Source: Gryllotalpicola daejeonensis
GTDB lineage: Bacteria; Actinomycetota; Actinomycetes; Actinomycetales; Microbacteriaceae
Direction: 5' to 3'
DNA: 64,000 nt
Assembly (NCBI RefSeq): GCF_039538145.1
Contig: NZ_BAABBV010000002.1
Coordinates: 682,001-746,000, forward strand
How positions within the stretch are numbered: the first letter of the stretch is position 1; each line of letters starts with the position of its first letter. The position numbers were made by a program, and so were the translations under genes. Positions 34,340 to 43,229 of the stretch are shown one piece after another. Under the pieces are notes generated by a model. That model made no database searches. It saw only the letters and a list, made by a program, of their open reading frames with translations, and was not told the origin of the DNA.

Positions 34340-35530
34340 ATGCCGCGCTCAGCCGTCATCGTCGATGCGGTCCGCACGCCCGTCGCTCATGGAAAGCCCA
34401 CCGGGGCCTATCACGACGTGCACCCCGTGGAACTCGCTGCCGTGGCGCTGCGCGGCCTCGTCGATCGAACAGGAATCGACCCCGTCGCCGTCGACGACGT
34501 CATCGGCGGCACCGTCGGCCAGATCGGCGAGCAGTCGAGCAATACGACCCGGTGGGCGACACTCGCGGCGGGCTTCCCCGAAACGGTGCCGGCGACCACC
34601 GTCGACCGCCAGTGCGGCAGCAGTCAGCAGGCGATTCACTTCGCGGCGCAGGGCGTCATGGCCGGGCAGTACGACGTGGTGATCGCCTCGGGCGTCGAGT
34701 CGATGAGCCGCATTCCCATCGGCAGCCACACCGCCGGGCAGGACTTCGCCGGCCCGTCGGTGAAGGAGCGCTATCGCGAACGCGGCGGACTCATTCCCCA
34801 GGGCGTGAGTGCCGAGCTGATCGCCGACAGGTGGAAGCTCAGCCGCACCGAGCTCGACGAATTCGCCCTCGGCAGCCACGCCAAGGCGGCCGCGGCGTGG
34901 AGCGACGGCCGGTTCGCCGACCAGCTCGTGCGCGTTCCGGGGATCGGCGACGACGTGCTGCCGCGCGACGAGACGATCCGACCCGGCGGCTCTCTCGAGT
35001 CGCTCAGCCAGCTGCGCACGCCGTTCAAGAACGAGCACTGGGCGAGCATCTACCCAGAGCTCGACTTCAAGGTGACGGCCGCCAACTCATCACCGCTGAA
35101 CGACGGCTCGGCCGCGGTGCTGCTGGCGTCCGAAGAGGCGGCTGCGCGTCTGGGCCTCAGGCCGCGCGCCCGGCTGCACTCCTTCGCCGTCGTCGGCGAC
35201 GACCCGCTCATGATGCTCACCGGCGTCATCCCCGCCACGCAGAAGGTCCTCGCCCGGGCCGGTCTCTCGCTCGCCGACATCGATGCATTCGAGGTCAACG
35301 AGGCGTTCGCGAGCGTCGTGCTCGCGTGGCTCGCCGAGACGGGTGCCGACCCGGCGAAGGTGAATGTCAACGGCGGCGCGATCTCGATCGGGCATCCCCT
35401 CGGCGCCAGTGGCGCGCGCCTCGCAACCACGCTGCTCTCGGTTCTCGAGCAGACCGGCGGGCGCTACGGGCTGCAAACGATGTGCGAGGGCGGCGGCACC
35501 GCCAACGCGATGATCATCGAGCGACTCTAG
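34340..35530 (+). CDS. Acetyl-CoA C-acyltransferase (thiolase)
   Basis: 396-residue thiolase. Catalytic residues are all present: Cys92 in VDRQCGSS, the NEAFA block near 320, His352 in ISIGHPLGASGAR and Cys382 in MCEGGG. It should cleave 3-ketoacyl-CoA or condense acetyl-CoA; whether degradative or biosynthetic is not clear, and no other fatty-acid gene is adjacent. AAAGGAG seven bases before ATG 34340 fixes the start. Confidence 0.93.
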   Translation: MPRSAVIVDAVRTPVAHGKPTGAYHDVHPVELAAVALRGLVDRTGIDPVAVDDVIGGTVGQIGEQSSNTTRWATLAAGFPETVPATTVDRQCGSSQQAIHFAAQGVMAGQYDVVIASGVESMSRIPIGSHTAGQDFAGPSVKERYRERGGLIPQGVSAELIADRWKLSRTELDEFALGSHAKAAAAWSDGRFADQLVRVPGIGDDVLPRDETIRPGGSLESLSQLRTPFKNEHWASIYPELDFKVTAANSSPLNDGSAAVLLASEEAAARLGLRPRARLHSFAVVGDDPLMMLTGVIPATQKVLARAGLSLADIDAFEVNEAFASVVLAWLAETGADPAKVNVNGGAISIGHPLGASGARLATTLLSVLEQTGGRYGLQTMCEGGGTANAMIIERL

Positions 35531-35535
35531 GCGGA

Positions 35536-36690
35536 CTACAACCGCTCGAGCGCGGCGAGCAGGTCGGCGACGAGGTCCTCAGCGCTCTCGATTCCGACCG
35601 AGAGCCGCACCACGTTCTCGGGAACCGCCAGCGGCGTGCCCCTGAGCGACGCGTGCGACATCACGCTCGGGTAGCCGACGAGCGACTCGACCCCGCCGAG
35701 CGATTCGGCGAGTTGGAAGATGCGCGTGGATTCCGAGAAGCGGCGAGCGGATGCCTCACCTCCGGCGAGCGCGACAGAGAGCATCCCCCCGAAGCCGGAC
35801 ATCTGCCGGGCCGCTAGCTCGTGCCCGGGGTGCGAGGCGAGCCCCGGGTAGTAGACCCGCTCGACCTTCGGGTGCTCCTCCAGGGCCTCCGCCACGGTCT
35901 GCGCATTGGCCGAGTGCTGCCGCATACGCAGCTCGAGCGTCTTGATGCCCCGGATCGTGAGGAACGCGTCGAACGGCGCGGAGACCGCGCCGACCGCGAA
36001 CTGCTGGAATCCGATCGACTGCTCGAGCTCGCCGCGGCCGGGCGCGATGACGACGGCGCCGCCGATGAGATCGGAATGGCCGCCGAGGTACTTCGTCGTC
36101 GAGTGCACGACGACGTCGGCGCCGAGTGCGATCGGCTGCTGCAGCGCGGGCGACGCGAAGGTGTTGTCGATCACGGCGAGCGCGCCCGCCTCGTGCGCGA
36201 GCCGCGCCAGCTGCGGGATATCGCTGATCTTCATCAGCGGGTTGCTCGGCGACTCGATCCACAGCAGGCGGGTGCTCTCCGTCGAAAGCGCCGCGCGCAC
36301 GGCATCCGCATCGCCCAGCTCGACGGTCGTGAGGCGCACGCCCCATGCCCCGTACACGCTGGTGATCAGCCGGTTCGTGCCGCCGTACGCGTCCGCGCCG
36401 AGCACCACGTGATCTCCGGGCCTGAGCGTCGCGCGCAGCACCGCGTCCTCGGCGGCGAGCCCCGAGGCGAACGAGAAGGCGCGCGCGCCGCCCTCGAGCG
36501 CGGCCAGTTGCGTCTGCAGCGCGTCCCGGGTGGGGTTGCCGCCGCGGCCGTACTCGTAGCCGTTCCGCAGGTTCCCGATGCCGTCCTGCACGAATGTCGA
36601 GGTCAGGTACACCGGCGGGATGATCGCCCCAGTGGTCGGGTCGAACTGCTGGCCGGCGTGGATGGCTCGCGTGGCGAATCCGTCAGTCAC
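35536..36690 (-). CDS. metB: Cystathionine gamma-synthase
   Basis: 384-residue Cys/Met-metabolism PLP enzyme. Features are FATRAIHAGQ, the phosphate-contacting YEYGRGGNPTR (about 45-55), SFASGLAAEDAV, VIDNTFASPALQQP (about 173-186) and the PLP-lysine Lys200 in HSTTKYLGGHSD. It makes cystathionine from an O-acyl homoserine and cysteine, but related lyases differ little, so cystathionine gamma-lyase remains possible. Start GTG 36690 places ATRAIH at the usual position. Stand-alone, divergent from mntR. Confidence 0.85.
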   Translation of the reverse strand: MTDGFATRAIHAGQQFDPTTGAIIPPVYLTSTFVQDGIGNLRNGYEYGRGGNPTRDALQTQLAALEGGARAFSFASGLAAEDAVLRATLRPGDHVVLGADAYGGTNRLITSVYGAWGVRLTTVELGDADAVRAALSTESTRLLWIESPSNPLMKISDIPQLARLAHEAGALAVIDNTFASPALQQPIALGADVVVHSTTKYLGGHSDLIGGAVVIAPGRGELEQSIGFQQFAVGAVSAPFDAFLTIRGIKTLELRMRQHSANAQTVAEALEEHPKVERVYYPGLASHPGHELAARQMSGFGGMLSVALAGGEASARRFSESTRIFQLAESLGGVESLVGYPSVMSHASLRGTPLAVPENVVRLSVGIESAEDLVADLLAALERL

Positions 36691-36757
36691 CAGGCCGAGC
36701 CTAGGGAGCCAGCCCACCGCCGGCCAATGGCTGTGACGCGCTTCGTAAACTTGGCGC

Positions 36758-37372
36758 ATGCCGCTCTCCGAGCTGTCGAGCACCGTCCAGGACTACCTGA
36801 AGGTGATCTGGAGCGCCACCGAGTGGGCGCCGGGGCCCGTGACGGTGACCTGGCTCGCGGAGCGCATGAAGGTGCGCAAGGCCACCGCGAGCGACGCCGT
36901 GCGGCGACTCGTGGAGGCGGGCCTGCTCGCTCATGAGCCGTATGGCGGCATCGAGCTCACCGATCTCGGCCGCGAGCATGCGCTCGGCATGGTGCGCAGG
37001 CACCGGCTGATCGAGACCTTCCTCGTCGACACGCTCGGCTACGACTGGTCCGAGGTGCACGACGAGGCCGAGAATCTCGAGCACGCCGTCTCAGACACGC
37101 TCGTGGACCGCATCGACGGGCTGCTCGGCCACCCGACGCGCGACCCACACGGCGACCCGATCCCGACGAGCAGCGGCCTGCCGCATCTGCCCGATGCGGT
37201 CGTGCTGACGGATGCTCCCTCCGGAGTCCCGCTCACGGTGGAGCGCATCTCTGACGCCGATCCGACGATGCTGCGCGAGCTCGGGCGCCGCGGCATCCGC
37301 CCGGGTGCCACGCTCACGAAGCCGGCCGATCTCACGGCCGAGGAGTCGGCCGCGATCTGGGTGTCGCGCTAA
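36758..37372 (+). CDS. mntR: DtxR-family metal-dependent regulator, MntR-like
   Basis: 204 residues: N-terminal winged helix (VQDYLKVIWSATEW, then TVTWLAERMKVRKATASDAVRRL), dimerisation helices with RRHRLIETFLVD and EVHDEAENLEHAVSD, which carry the metal-binding Glu/His residues, and a C-terminal FeoA/SH3-like segment. Convergent with mntH, overlapping its stop by 4 bp, and a symmetrical box lies in front of mntH, so manganese-responsive repression of mntH is likely. An iron-sensing IdeR-type role is less likely. Confidence 0.85.
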   Translation: MPLSELSSTVQDYLKVIWSATEWAPGPVTVTWLAERMKVRKATASDAVRRLVEAGLLAHEPYGGIELTDLGREHALGMVRRHRLIETFLVDTLGYDWSEVHDEAENLEHAVSDTLVDRIDGLLGHPTRDPHGDPIPTSSGLPHLPDAVVLTDAPSGVPLTVERISDADPTMLRELGRRGIRPGATLTKPADLTAEESAAIWVSR

Positions 37373-38634
37373 CCGGCGATCACCAGGGCGATCAGCACCA
37401 CGTTCAGCACGACGATCGCCCCCGCCACCGCCGCGGCGACGACGCGCGTGGCCGGCGCATCCACGTCGGCCCCCATCACCGCGCGCGACCCGGTCAGCCT
37501 GATCAGCGGGATGATCGCGAACGGGATGCCGACCGACAGCAGCACCTGACTGATCACGAGCGCCCACGTCGGGTCGACGCCCAGCGCCAGCACGATCAGC
37601 GCGGGGATGAGAGTGACGACCCGCCGCGCGAGCTGGGGGATGCGCACACGCAGCAGCGCCCCCATCACGACGGCGCCCGCATACGACCCGACGGACGACG
37701 AGGCGAAGCCTGAGGCGAGCAGGCCGATCGCGAAGACCACGCCGACGGTCGGCCCGAGTGCGTGCGTGATCGCCGCGTGCGCTCCGGGGATCGTGTCGGT
37801 GCCTGAGACACCGCGCAGAGCGTTGGCAGCCAGGACGAGCATCGCGATGTTGACGATGCCCGCGATCACGAGGGCCGAGATGACGTCGACCCGGTTCGCC
37901 GCGAGGAGCGCGCGGCGGTGCTTCTGCGACTTGTCGGTGCGGTGCCGGTCGCGCGAGAGGGAAGAGTGCAGGTAGACCGCGTGCGGCATGACGGTCGCGC
38001 CCAGCATCGAGGCGGCGAGGACGACGGTGTCACTGCCCTCGAAACGCGGCACGAGCCCGGCGGCGAACCCTGCCCAGTCCATCGGCGAGATCACGGCACC
38101 GGCCACGAAGCCGACGGCGATGACCGCGAGCAGTCCCATGATCGCGAACTCGAAGCGGCGCTGGCCCCGGGTCTGCAGCGCGAGCAGCCCGATCGACGCC
38201 GCGCCGATGATGACCCCGCCCACGACGAGCGGCAGCCCGAACAGCAGCTGCAGCGCGATCGCGCCGCCGAGCACCTCGGCGAGATCGGTCGCCGCCGAGA
38301 CGACCTCCGCCTGCGCCCAGAACGCGAGGCGGGCCGGCCGGTTCAGCCGCTCGGCGAGCAGCTCCGGCAGGTTGCGGCCGGTGACGATACCGAGCTTCGC
38401 GGAGAGGTACTGCACGAGCATCGCCGCGGCGTTGGCGAGCACGAGCACCCAGAGCAGCAGGAACCCGTAGCGCGCGCCCGCCGTCAGGTTCGCGGCGACG
38501 TTGCCGGGGTCGACATAGGCGATCGAGGCGACGAACGCCGGCCCGAGCAGCGCGAGGCGGCGCCACCAACCGCCGCGGCCGTCGAGCGCGGGCCGAACGG
38601 ATGCCTCGTCCGCGGCATCCGTCTCAATCGCCAT
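37369..38634 (-). CDS. mntH: Nramp-family Mn2+/H+ symporter
   Basis: 421-residue metal transporter with about eleven membrane segments. The two metal-binding signatures are intact: YVDPGNVAANL in helix 1 and MPHAVYLHSSL in helix 6. It imports manganese (and possibly iron) with protons. GGGAGGA lies before ATG 38634, and a palindromic MntR-like box lies 11-32 bp upstream of the start. Confidence 0.93.
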   Translation of the reverse strand: MAIETDAADEASVRPALDGRGGWWRRLALLGPAFVASIAYVDPGNVAANLTAGARYGFLLLWVLVLANAAAMLVQYLSAKLGIVTGRNLPELLAERLNRPARLAFWAQAEVVSAATDLAEVLGGAIALQLLFGLPLVVGGVIIGAASIGLLALQTRGQRRFEFAIMGLLAVIAVGFVAGAVISPMDWAGFAAGLVPRFEGSDTVVLAASMLGATVMPHAVYLHSSLSRDRHRTDKSQKHRRALLAANRVDVISALVIAGIVNIAMLVLAANALRGVSGTDTIPGAHAAITHALGPTVGVVFAIGLLASGFASSSVGSYAGAVVMGALLRVRIPQLARRVVTLIPALIVLALGVDPTWALVISQVLLSVGIPFAIIPLIRLTGSRAVMGADVDAPATRVVAAAVAGAIVVLNVVLIALVIAG

Positions 38635-38644
38635 TCGTCCTCCC

Positions 38645-38666
38645 AGAGTTAGCCGAGTCTAACTCT
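38645..38666. promoter_or_regulatory. MntR/DtxR-type box before mntH
   Basis: AGAGTTAG-ccgagt-CTAACTCT: a perfect 8-bp inverted repeat with a 6-bp spacer. Its size and TTAG/CTAA half-sites are like DtxR-family operators. It lies 11 bp upstream of the mntH start, where a bound repressor would block initiation or elongation. Confidence 0.75.
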
Positions 38667-38678
38667 CGGGGTACCCGC

Positions 38679-40619
38679 CTACACCGCCGCCTGCACCTGC
38701 TGCGTGTACAGCCGTGCATAGACGCCGCCGAGCGCCAGCAGCTCGGGGTGCGTGCCGCTCTCGACGAGCCGTCCCCCGTCGATCACGAAGATCACATCGG
38801 CGGCCACGATGGTCGAGAGCCGGTGCGCGATGGCGATCGTCGTGCGCCCGCTGGTCGCGGAATCCAGCGCCTGCTGCACCACTCGCTCGGACACGGAGTC
38901 GAGCGCGCTCGTCGCCTCGTCGAGGATCAGGACTTCGGGGTCCTTCAGCAGCACACGCGCGATCGCGATGCGCTGCTTCTCGCCGCCGGAGAGCCGATAG
39001 CCCCGCTCGCCGACGAGGGTGTCATAGCCGTCGGGAAACGACGAGATCGTCTCGTGGATGTTCGCCGCCCGACACGCGGCCTCCAACTCGGCATCCGTCG
39101 CCCTTGGCCGCGCATAGCGCAGGTTCTCGGCGATCGAGGCGTGGAACAGGTAGGTCTCCTGGCTCACGATGCCGATGTGCGACACGAGAGATTCGCCGCG
39201 CAGCTCGCGCACGTCGCGTCCCGCGAATCTGACGACGCCGGCGGATGCCTCATAGAAGCGCGGAATCAGATAGGAGATCGTGGTCTTCCCGGCCCCAGAC
39301 GGTCCGACGAATGCGGCGAACTGGCCGGGCTCGATCGCGAACGACACCCCATCGAGCGTCGCGCGCTCCCCCTCCCGCGCGTCCGGGTAGCGGAACACGA
39401 CGTCCTCGAATGCGATCCCGATGCCCGGGCGGTGGTCCGATCGCCCCGGAGCAGGCGAAGCCTGCGGAGCGCGCGTCTCGAAGCGATCGGTGCGGCACTC
39501 CTCCTCCGCAGTCGTCACGCTCACGGCATCCTCTCGATCCGTGATCGCCGGCTTCAGATCGAGGTACTCGAAGATGCGCGCGAACAGTGCGCCCGACGTC
39601 TGCAGATCGAGCGCGACGCGCATGAGCCCAAGAAGCGGGAACAGCAGCCGCGCCTGCACCGTCGTGAACGCCACGATCGTGCCGGCCGTGACATTGTGCG
39701 CACCGCCCGTGATCAGCCACCCGGCGATGAGATACACGATCGCGGGAATCGACGACAGGAACACCTGCACCATCGCGAAGAACCACTGGCCGCTCATGGC
39801 CTGCCGCACCTGCAGCCCGATCTGCGTCTCGTTCTCGTCGGCGTAGCGCGCGATCTCACTCCTGCGCCGATTGAAGGACTTGGCGAGCAGGATGCCTGAG
39901 ACCGACAGCGTCTCCTGCGTGATGGCGGTGAGCTCCGAGAGGCTCTCCTGGGTCGCGCCGGCGATCCGCGCCCGCACCTGGCCGACCCGCCGCTGCGCGA
40001 TGACGAGGAACGGCATCAGCACGAGCGCGACGATGGTGAGCTGCCAGTTGAGCAGCACCATGGCGACGAACGCGGCGATCACCTGCACCGTGTTGCCGAG
40101 CACGCTCGAGACCGTGTTCGTCAGCACGCCCGCGACCCCGCCGACGTCGTTCTGCAGCCGCGACTGGATCACGCCGGTTTTCGTGCGCGTGAAGAAGCTC
40201 AGCTCCATCGCCTGCAGGTGCGTGAACAGCCGCACCCGCAGGGCGCCCATCACGCGGTTGCCGACGGTGGCCGTCAGCCACGTCTGCCACACCCCGAACA
40301 CCCCTGAGACGACGAAGAGCACGACCATCGCGATGACGAGCGTGATGAGAACGGGCACATTGATACGACCGGATGCCGGGAAGAGGCCGTCGTCGAACAC
40401 ACGCTGAGTCAGCAGCGGCGGCACGACGCTCAGCGCTGCCGAAAGCAGCACGAGCGCGGCGGTCAGCACCAGCCTGCCGCGATAGGGGCGGAAGAGGTCG
40501 CCGATCCGGCGCACCAGATGGTCGACGCGGGGCGTCTGCGCGTTCAGCTTCCGCTGCGCCGCATAGTCGCCGCGCCCGATCCGCCCGCCATGCCCGCGCC
40601 CTGCGCCTACCCCGCTCAC
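38679..40619 (-). CDS. ABC exporter, fused membrane and ATPase domains
   Basis: 646-residue half-transporter. Six membrane helices span about residues 50-330; the ATPase has Walker A GPSGAGKTT, signature LSGGEKQR and Walker B VLILDEATSALDS, and the C-loop AHRLSTI. It should work as a homodimer exporting lipid or drug. Odd feature: between the membrane part and the ATPase there is an extra linker of about 40 residues (AVSVTTAEEE..., then PQASPAPGRSDHRPG) encoded by a copy of a dispersed repeat seen again near 49.5 kb. Frame is kept. The short N-terminal tail is basic. Confidence 0.9.
   Translation of the reverse strand: MSGVGAGRGHGGRIGRGDYAAQRKLNAQTPRVDHLVRRIGDLFRPYRGRLVLTAALVLLSAALSVVPPLLTQRVFDDGLFPASGRINVPVLITLVIAMVVLFVVSGVFGVWQTWLTATVGNRVMGALRVRLFTHLQAMELSFFTRTKTGVIQSRLQNDVGGVAGVLTNTVSSVLGNTVQVIAAFVAMVLLNWQLTIVALVLMPFLVIAQRRVGQVRARIAGATQESLSELTAITQETLSVSGILLAKSFNRRRSEIARYADENETQIGLQVRQAMSGQWFFAMVQVFLSSIPAIVYLIAGWLITGGAHNVTAGTIVAFTTVQARLLFPLLGLMRVALDLQTSGALFARIFEYLDLKPAITDREDAVSVTTAEEECRTDRFETRAPQASPAPGRSDHRPGIGIAFEDVVFRYPDAREGERATLDGVSFAIEPGQFAAFVGPSGAGKTTISYLIPRFYEASAGVVRFAGRDVRELRGESLVSHIGIVSQETYLFHASIAENLRYARPRATDAELEAACRAANIHETISSFPDGYDTLVGERGYRLSGGEKQRIAIARVLLKDPEVLILDEATSALDSVSERVVQQALDSATSGRTTIAIAHRLSTIVAADVIFVIDGGRLVESGTHPELLALGGVYARLYTQQVQAAV
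39447..39482. repeat. Dispersed hairpin repeat (type B) inside the ABC exporter gene
   Basis: Contains the perfect hairpin GCAGGC-gaa-GCCTGC (39451-39465) followed by TGCGGAGCGCGCGTCTCGAA (39463-39482), which recurs exactly at 49543-49562. It is translated in frame as part of the extra linker. Confidence 0.7.
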
Positions 40620-40687
40620 TGTATGAGGTTAGGCTGACCGCGGGACATCGGCGGCGACACGAGCCGCCGCAGGCGCGGGGGAACGGG

Positions 40688-41809
40688 ATGAGCCACAGCG
40701 GCCGCAGGGCGAGAACGGCGCTGCGTGATCACAACGCCAACAACTTCGACCTCCTGCGCCTCATCGCCGCATTGCTCGTGCTGTTCTCGCACTCATTCGC
40801 CGCGGTCGGCCAGAACGAGCCCACCGCTTGGCTCGATCCGACCCGCGGCACGTGGGGCCACGTCGGCGTGCTGATCTTCTTCTCGATCAGCGGCTACCTC
40901 ATCACCTCGAGCTGGGCGCGCAGCCCCCACGCGGTTCCTTACCTCGTCAAGCGGATCTTCCGCATCCTGCCTGCGCTGCTCGCGATGACCATCGTGACAG
41001 CGTTCGTCATCGGCCCGCTCGCGACCGATGTCGGGCTGCGCCAGTACTTCACGAGCCCAAAGGTCTGGGCCTATCCGCTCGTCAAGACGCTGATGTTCGT
41101 GCCCGGCGACTTCGACCCGCCGGGCGTCTTCGCCGGCCAGCCCTGGCCCGGCATCAACCCGTCACTGTGGACGCTGCCCGTGGAGTTCGCCTGCTACGTG
41201 ACGCTCATGGTGCTCATGCTCACGCGGCTCCGGTCGTGGTGGGTGTGCCTGGCCGGCGTCGTGGTCGCGGGTGTGCTGAACATCCAGCCGCTGTTCGCCT
41301 CGACACCCCTGAATCGCCTCACCGGGAACCCGCTCTTCCACCAGTCGGTCGAGCTCGTCGCGGTGTTCTTCATGGGCGCCTTGCTCTATACGCTGCGCGA
41401 GCGCATCCGCCTGGTGGTCGCCGTCGCGGCCGCGCTCGTCGTGGTCGCGATCGTGTGCAGCATCCTCGGCGTCGCCGGCGCCATCACGCCGCTGATCTTC
41501 CCCTACTTCGTGCTCACCGCCGCCATCACCGTGCCCCCGATCCCGCTCGGCGGCTTCCGCGGCTGGGACCTGTCCTACGCGGTGTATCTCTACGGATTCC
41601 CCCTCCAGCAGCTCATCGTTTTCGTGACGCACACCCGCAACCCGTGGCTCGAGTTCGGCCTCGCGACGGTGGGCAGTTGCGTCGTCGCCGCGTTGAGCTG
41701 GCGACTGCTCGAGAAGCCCATGCTCACCCTGGGTCACGTGCTTGCGCGCCGGCCCGCACGCGCCCCGGCCGCGGCCTCGGCGATCGCCGCAGGGGCCGTC
41801 GAGGCATAA
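40688..41809 (+). CDS. Acyltransferase-3 family membrane protein
   Basis: 373-residue OafA-like integral membrane acyltransferase with about ten helices. The first helix carries NFDLLRLIAALLVLFSHSF, whose His is the family's essential residue; GVLIFFSISGYLI, WTLPVEFACY and YAVYLYGFPLQQ follow. It should transfer acetyl or similar groups to a cell-surface sugar. GGGGG lies before ATG 40688. Divergent from the ABC exporter, 68 bp apart. Confidence 0.85.
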   Translation: MSHSGRRARTALRDHNANNFDLLRLIAALLVLFSHSFAAVGQNEPTAWLDPTRGTWGHVGVLIFFSISGYLITSSWARSPHAVPYLVKRIFRILPALLAMTIVTAFVIGPLATDVGLRQYFTSPKVWAYPLVKTLMFVPGDFDPPGVFAGQPWPGINPSLWTLPVEFACYVTLMVLMLTRLRSWWVCLAGVVVAGVLNIQPLFASTPLNRLTGNPLFHQSVELVAVFFMGALLYTLRERIRLVVAVAAALVVVAIVCSILGVAGAITPLIFPYFVLTAAITVPPIPLGGFRGWDLSYAVYLYGFPLQQLIVFVTHTRNPWLEFGLATVGSCVVAALSWRLLEKPMLTLGHVLARRPARAPAAASAIAAGAVEA

Positions 41810-41828
41810 CCGGTTAAGTCGGAAACGC

Positions 41829-41863
41829 CGACTGCAAGCGCTTGACGCAAGCGCTTGCAGTCG
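41829..41863. promoter_or_regulatory. 35-bp double LacI palindrome before the third sugar importer
   Basis: Two 16-bp arms, perfect reverse complements, separated by ACG. Each arm holds the self-complementary box CAAGCGCTTG (41835-41844 and 41848-41857), so there are two LacI-type sites 13 bp centre to centre inside one large palindrome. It starts 20 bp after the acyltransferase stop and ends 76 bp before the binding-protein start; it could also form a hairpin terminator for the upstream gene. TTGCAG (41855-41860) and TAAGTT (41878-41883), 17 bp apart, are a weak promoter candidate overlapping it. Confidence 0.7.
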
Positions 41864-41938
41864 TGCCCGGCCTCGATTAAGTTGCCCTACTAGCCCCTGC
41901 ACAGGGGCCATGCAATCAAAAGCTCAATGAGGAGTGTC

Positions 41939-43222
41939 ATGAAGGCATCACGCCGACCCCTGCTCGTCGCAGGGTTCGCAGTAATCGCGGCGGGGGCGCT
42001 CGCCCTCTCCGGCTGCTCCGGCAACAGCGGCGGCAGCAACGGCCAGAGCTCGGGCGACGACAGCCACGGCCCGATCACGTTCGTCCAGGGCAAGGACAAC
42101 AACAACCTGATCCGCCCGATCATCGACGAGTGGAACAGCAAGCACCCGAAAGAGAAGGTGACTTTCAAAGAGCAGTCCGACAACGCCGACCAGCAGCACG
42201 ACGACCTCGTGCAGCACTTCCAGGCGAAGAGCACGGACTACGACGTCGTCGCGGTCGACGTCATCTGGACGGCCGAGTTCGCCGCGAAGGGCTGGCTCGC
42301 ACCGCTGAAGGGCGACCTCAAGCTCGACACCTCGAAGATGCTGCCGGCGACCGTCAAGGCGGGCACCTACGGCGGCACGCTCTACACCGCACCGTGGGTC
42401 ACCGACGGCGGCCTGCTCTACTACCGCACCGACCTCATCAAGACGCCGCCCACCACCTGGGACGAGATGATGAAGGACTGCTCCATCGCGAAGGCGCACA
42501 ACATCGGGTGCTACGCCGGCCAGTACGCCGACTATGAGGGCCTCACCGTGAACGTCGCCGAGGCAATCAACTCCGCCGGCGGCACGATCGTCGGAAAGGA
42601 CGGCAAGACCCCGACCCTCGACACGCCGGAGGCGAAGAAGGGCCTCGAGGCGATCGTCGACGCCTTCAAGGACGGCAACATCCCCGCCGCGGCACAGACC
42701 TACCAGGAGGAGCAGGGCCGCCAGGCGTTCGAAGCCGGGCAGCTGCTGTTCCACCGCAACTGGCCGTACATCTACTCGCTGGCGTCGACCGACGGCAGCT
42801 CGAAGGTCAAGGGCAAGTTCGCGGTCGCGCCCCTCCCCGGCGTCGACGGCCCCGGCGCCTCGAGCCTCGGCGGCCACAACATCGCCGTGAGTGCGTACTC
42901 GAAGCACAAGGGCACCGCGGTCGACTTCATCAAGTTCATGGAGACCGAAGAGATCCAGCGCCAGGCGGTCACCAAGGCCTCCAACGCTCCGGCTCTCGCC
43001 TCGCTGTACGACGACCCCGAGCTGAACAAGCAGCTGCCGTACCTCTCGACGCTCAAGAAGTCGCTCGACACCGCCGTGCCCCGCCCGGTGAGCCCCTTCT
43101 ACCCCGCGATCACGAAGGCGATCGAAGACGACTCCTTCGCCGCGATCAAGGGCACAACCTCGGTCGATGACGCCCTGAGCGACATGCAGAAGGCCATCAA
43201 GACCGCGGGCGCGGGCAGCTAG
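41939..43222 (+). CDS. Sugar-binding lipoprotein of third CUT1 importer
   Basis: 427-residue family 1 solute-binding protein with signal peptide and lipobox ALSGC (Cys at about residue 25), then a Ser/Gly/Asn linker. ITFVQGKDNNNLIRPIIDEW and PWVTDGGLLYYRTDL match trehalose/maltose-type binding proteins. ATG 41939 is taken rather than ATG 41927 because GAGGAG lies between them, though its spacing of four bases is short. First gene of a five-gene operon ending in a LacI regulator. Ligand is probably an alpha-glucoside such as trehalose or maltose; inferred. Confidence 0.88.
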   Translation: MKASRRPLLVAGFAVIAAGALALSGCSGNSGGSNGQSSGDDSHGPITFVQGKDNNNLIRPIIDEWNSKHPKEKVTFKEQSDNADQQHDDLVQHFQAKSTDYDVVAVDVIWTAEFAAKGWLAPLKGDLKLDTSKMLPATVKAGTYGGTLYTAPWVTDGGLLYYRTDLIKTPPTTWDEMMKDCSIAKAHNIGCYAGQYADYEGLTVNVAEAINSAGGTIVGKDGKTPTLDTPEAKKGLEAIVDAFKDGNIPAAAQTYQEEQGRQAFEAGQLLFHRNWPYIYSLASTDGSSKVKGKFAVAPLPGVDGPGASSLGGHNIAVSAYSKHKGTAVDFIKFMETEEIQRQAVTKASNAPALASLYDDPELNKQLPYLSTLKKSLDTAVPRPVSPFYPAITKAIEDDSFAAIKGTTSVDDALSDMQKAIKTAGAGS

Positions 43223-43229
43223 GCGACCC

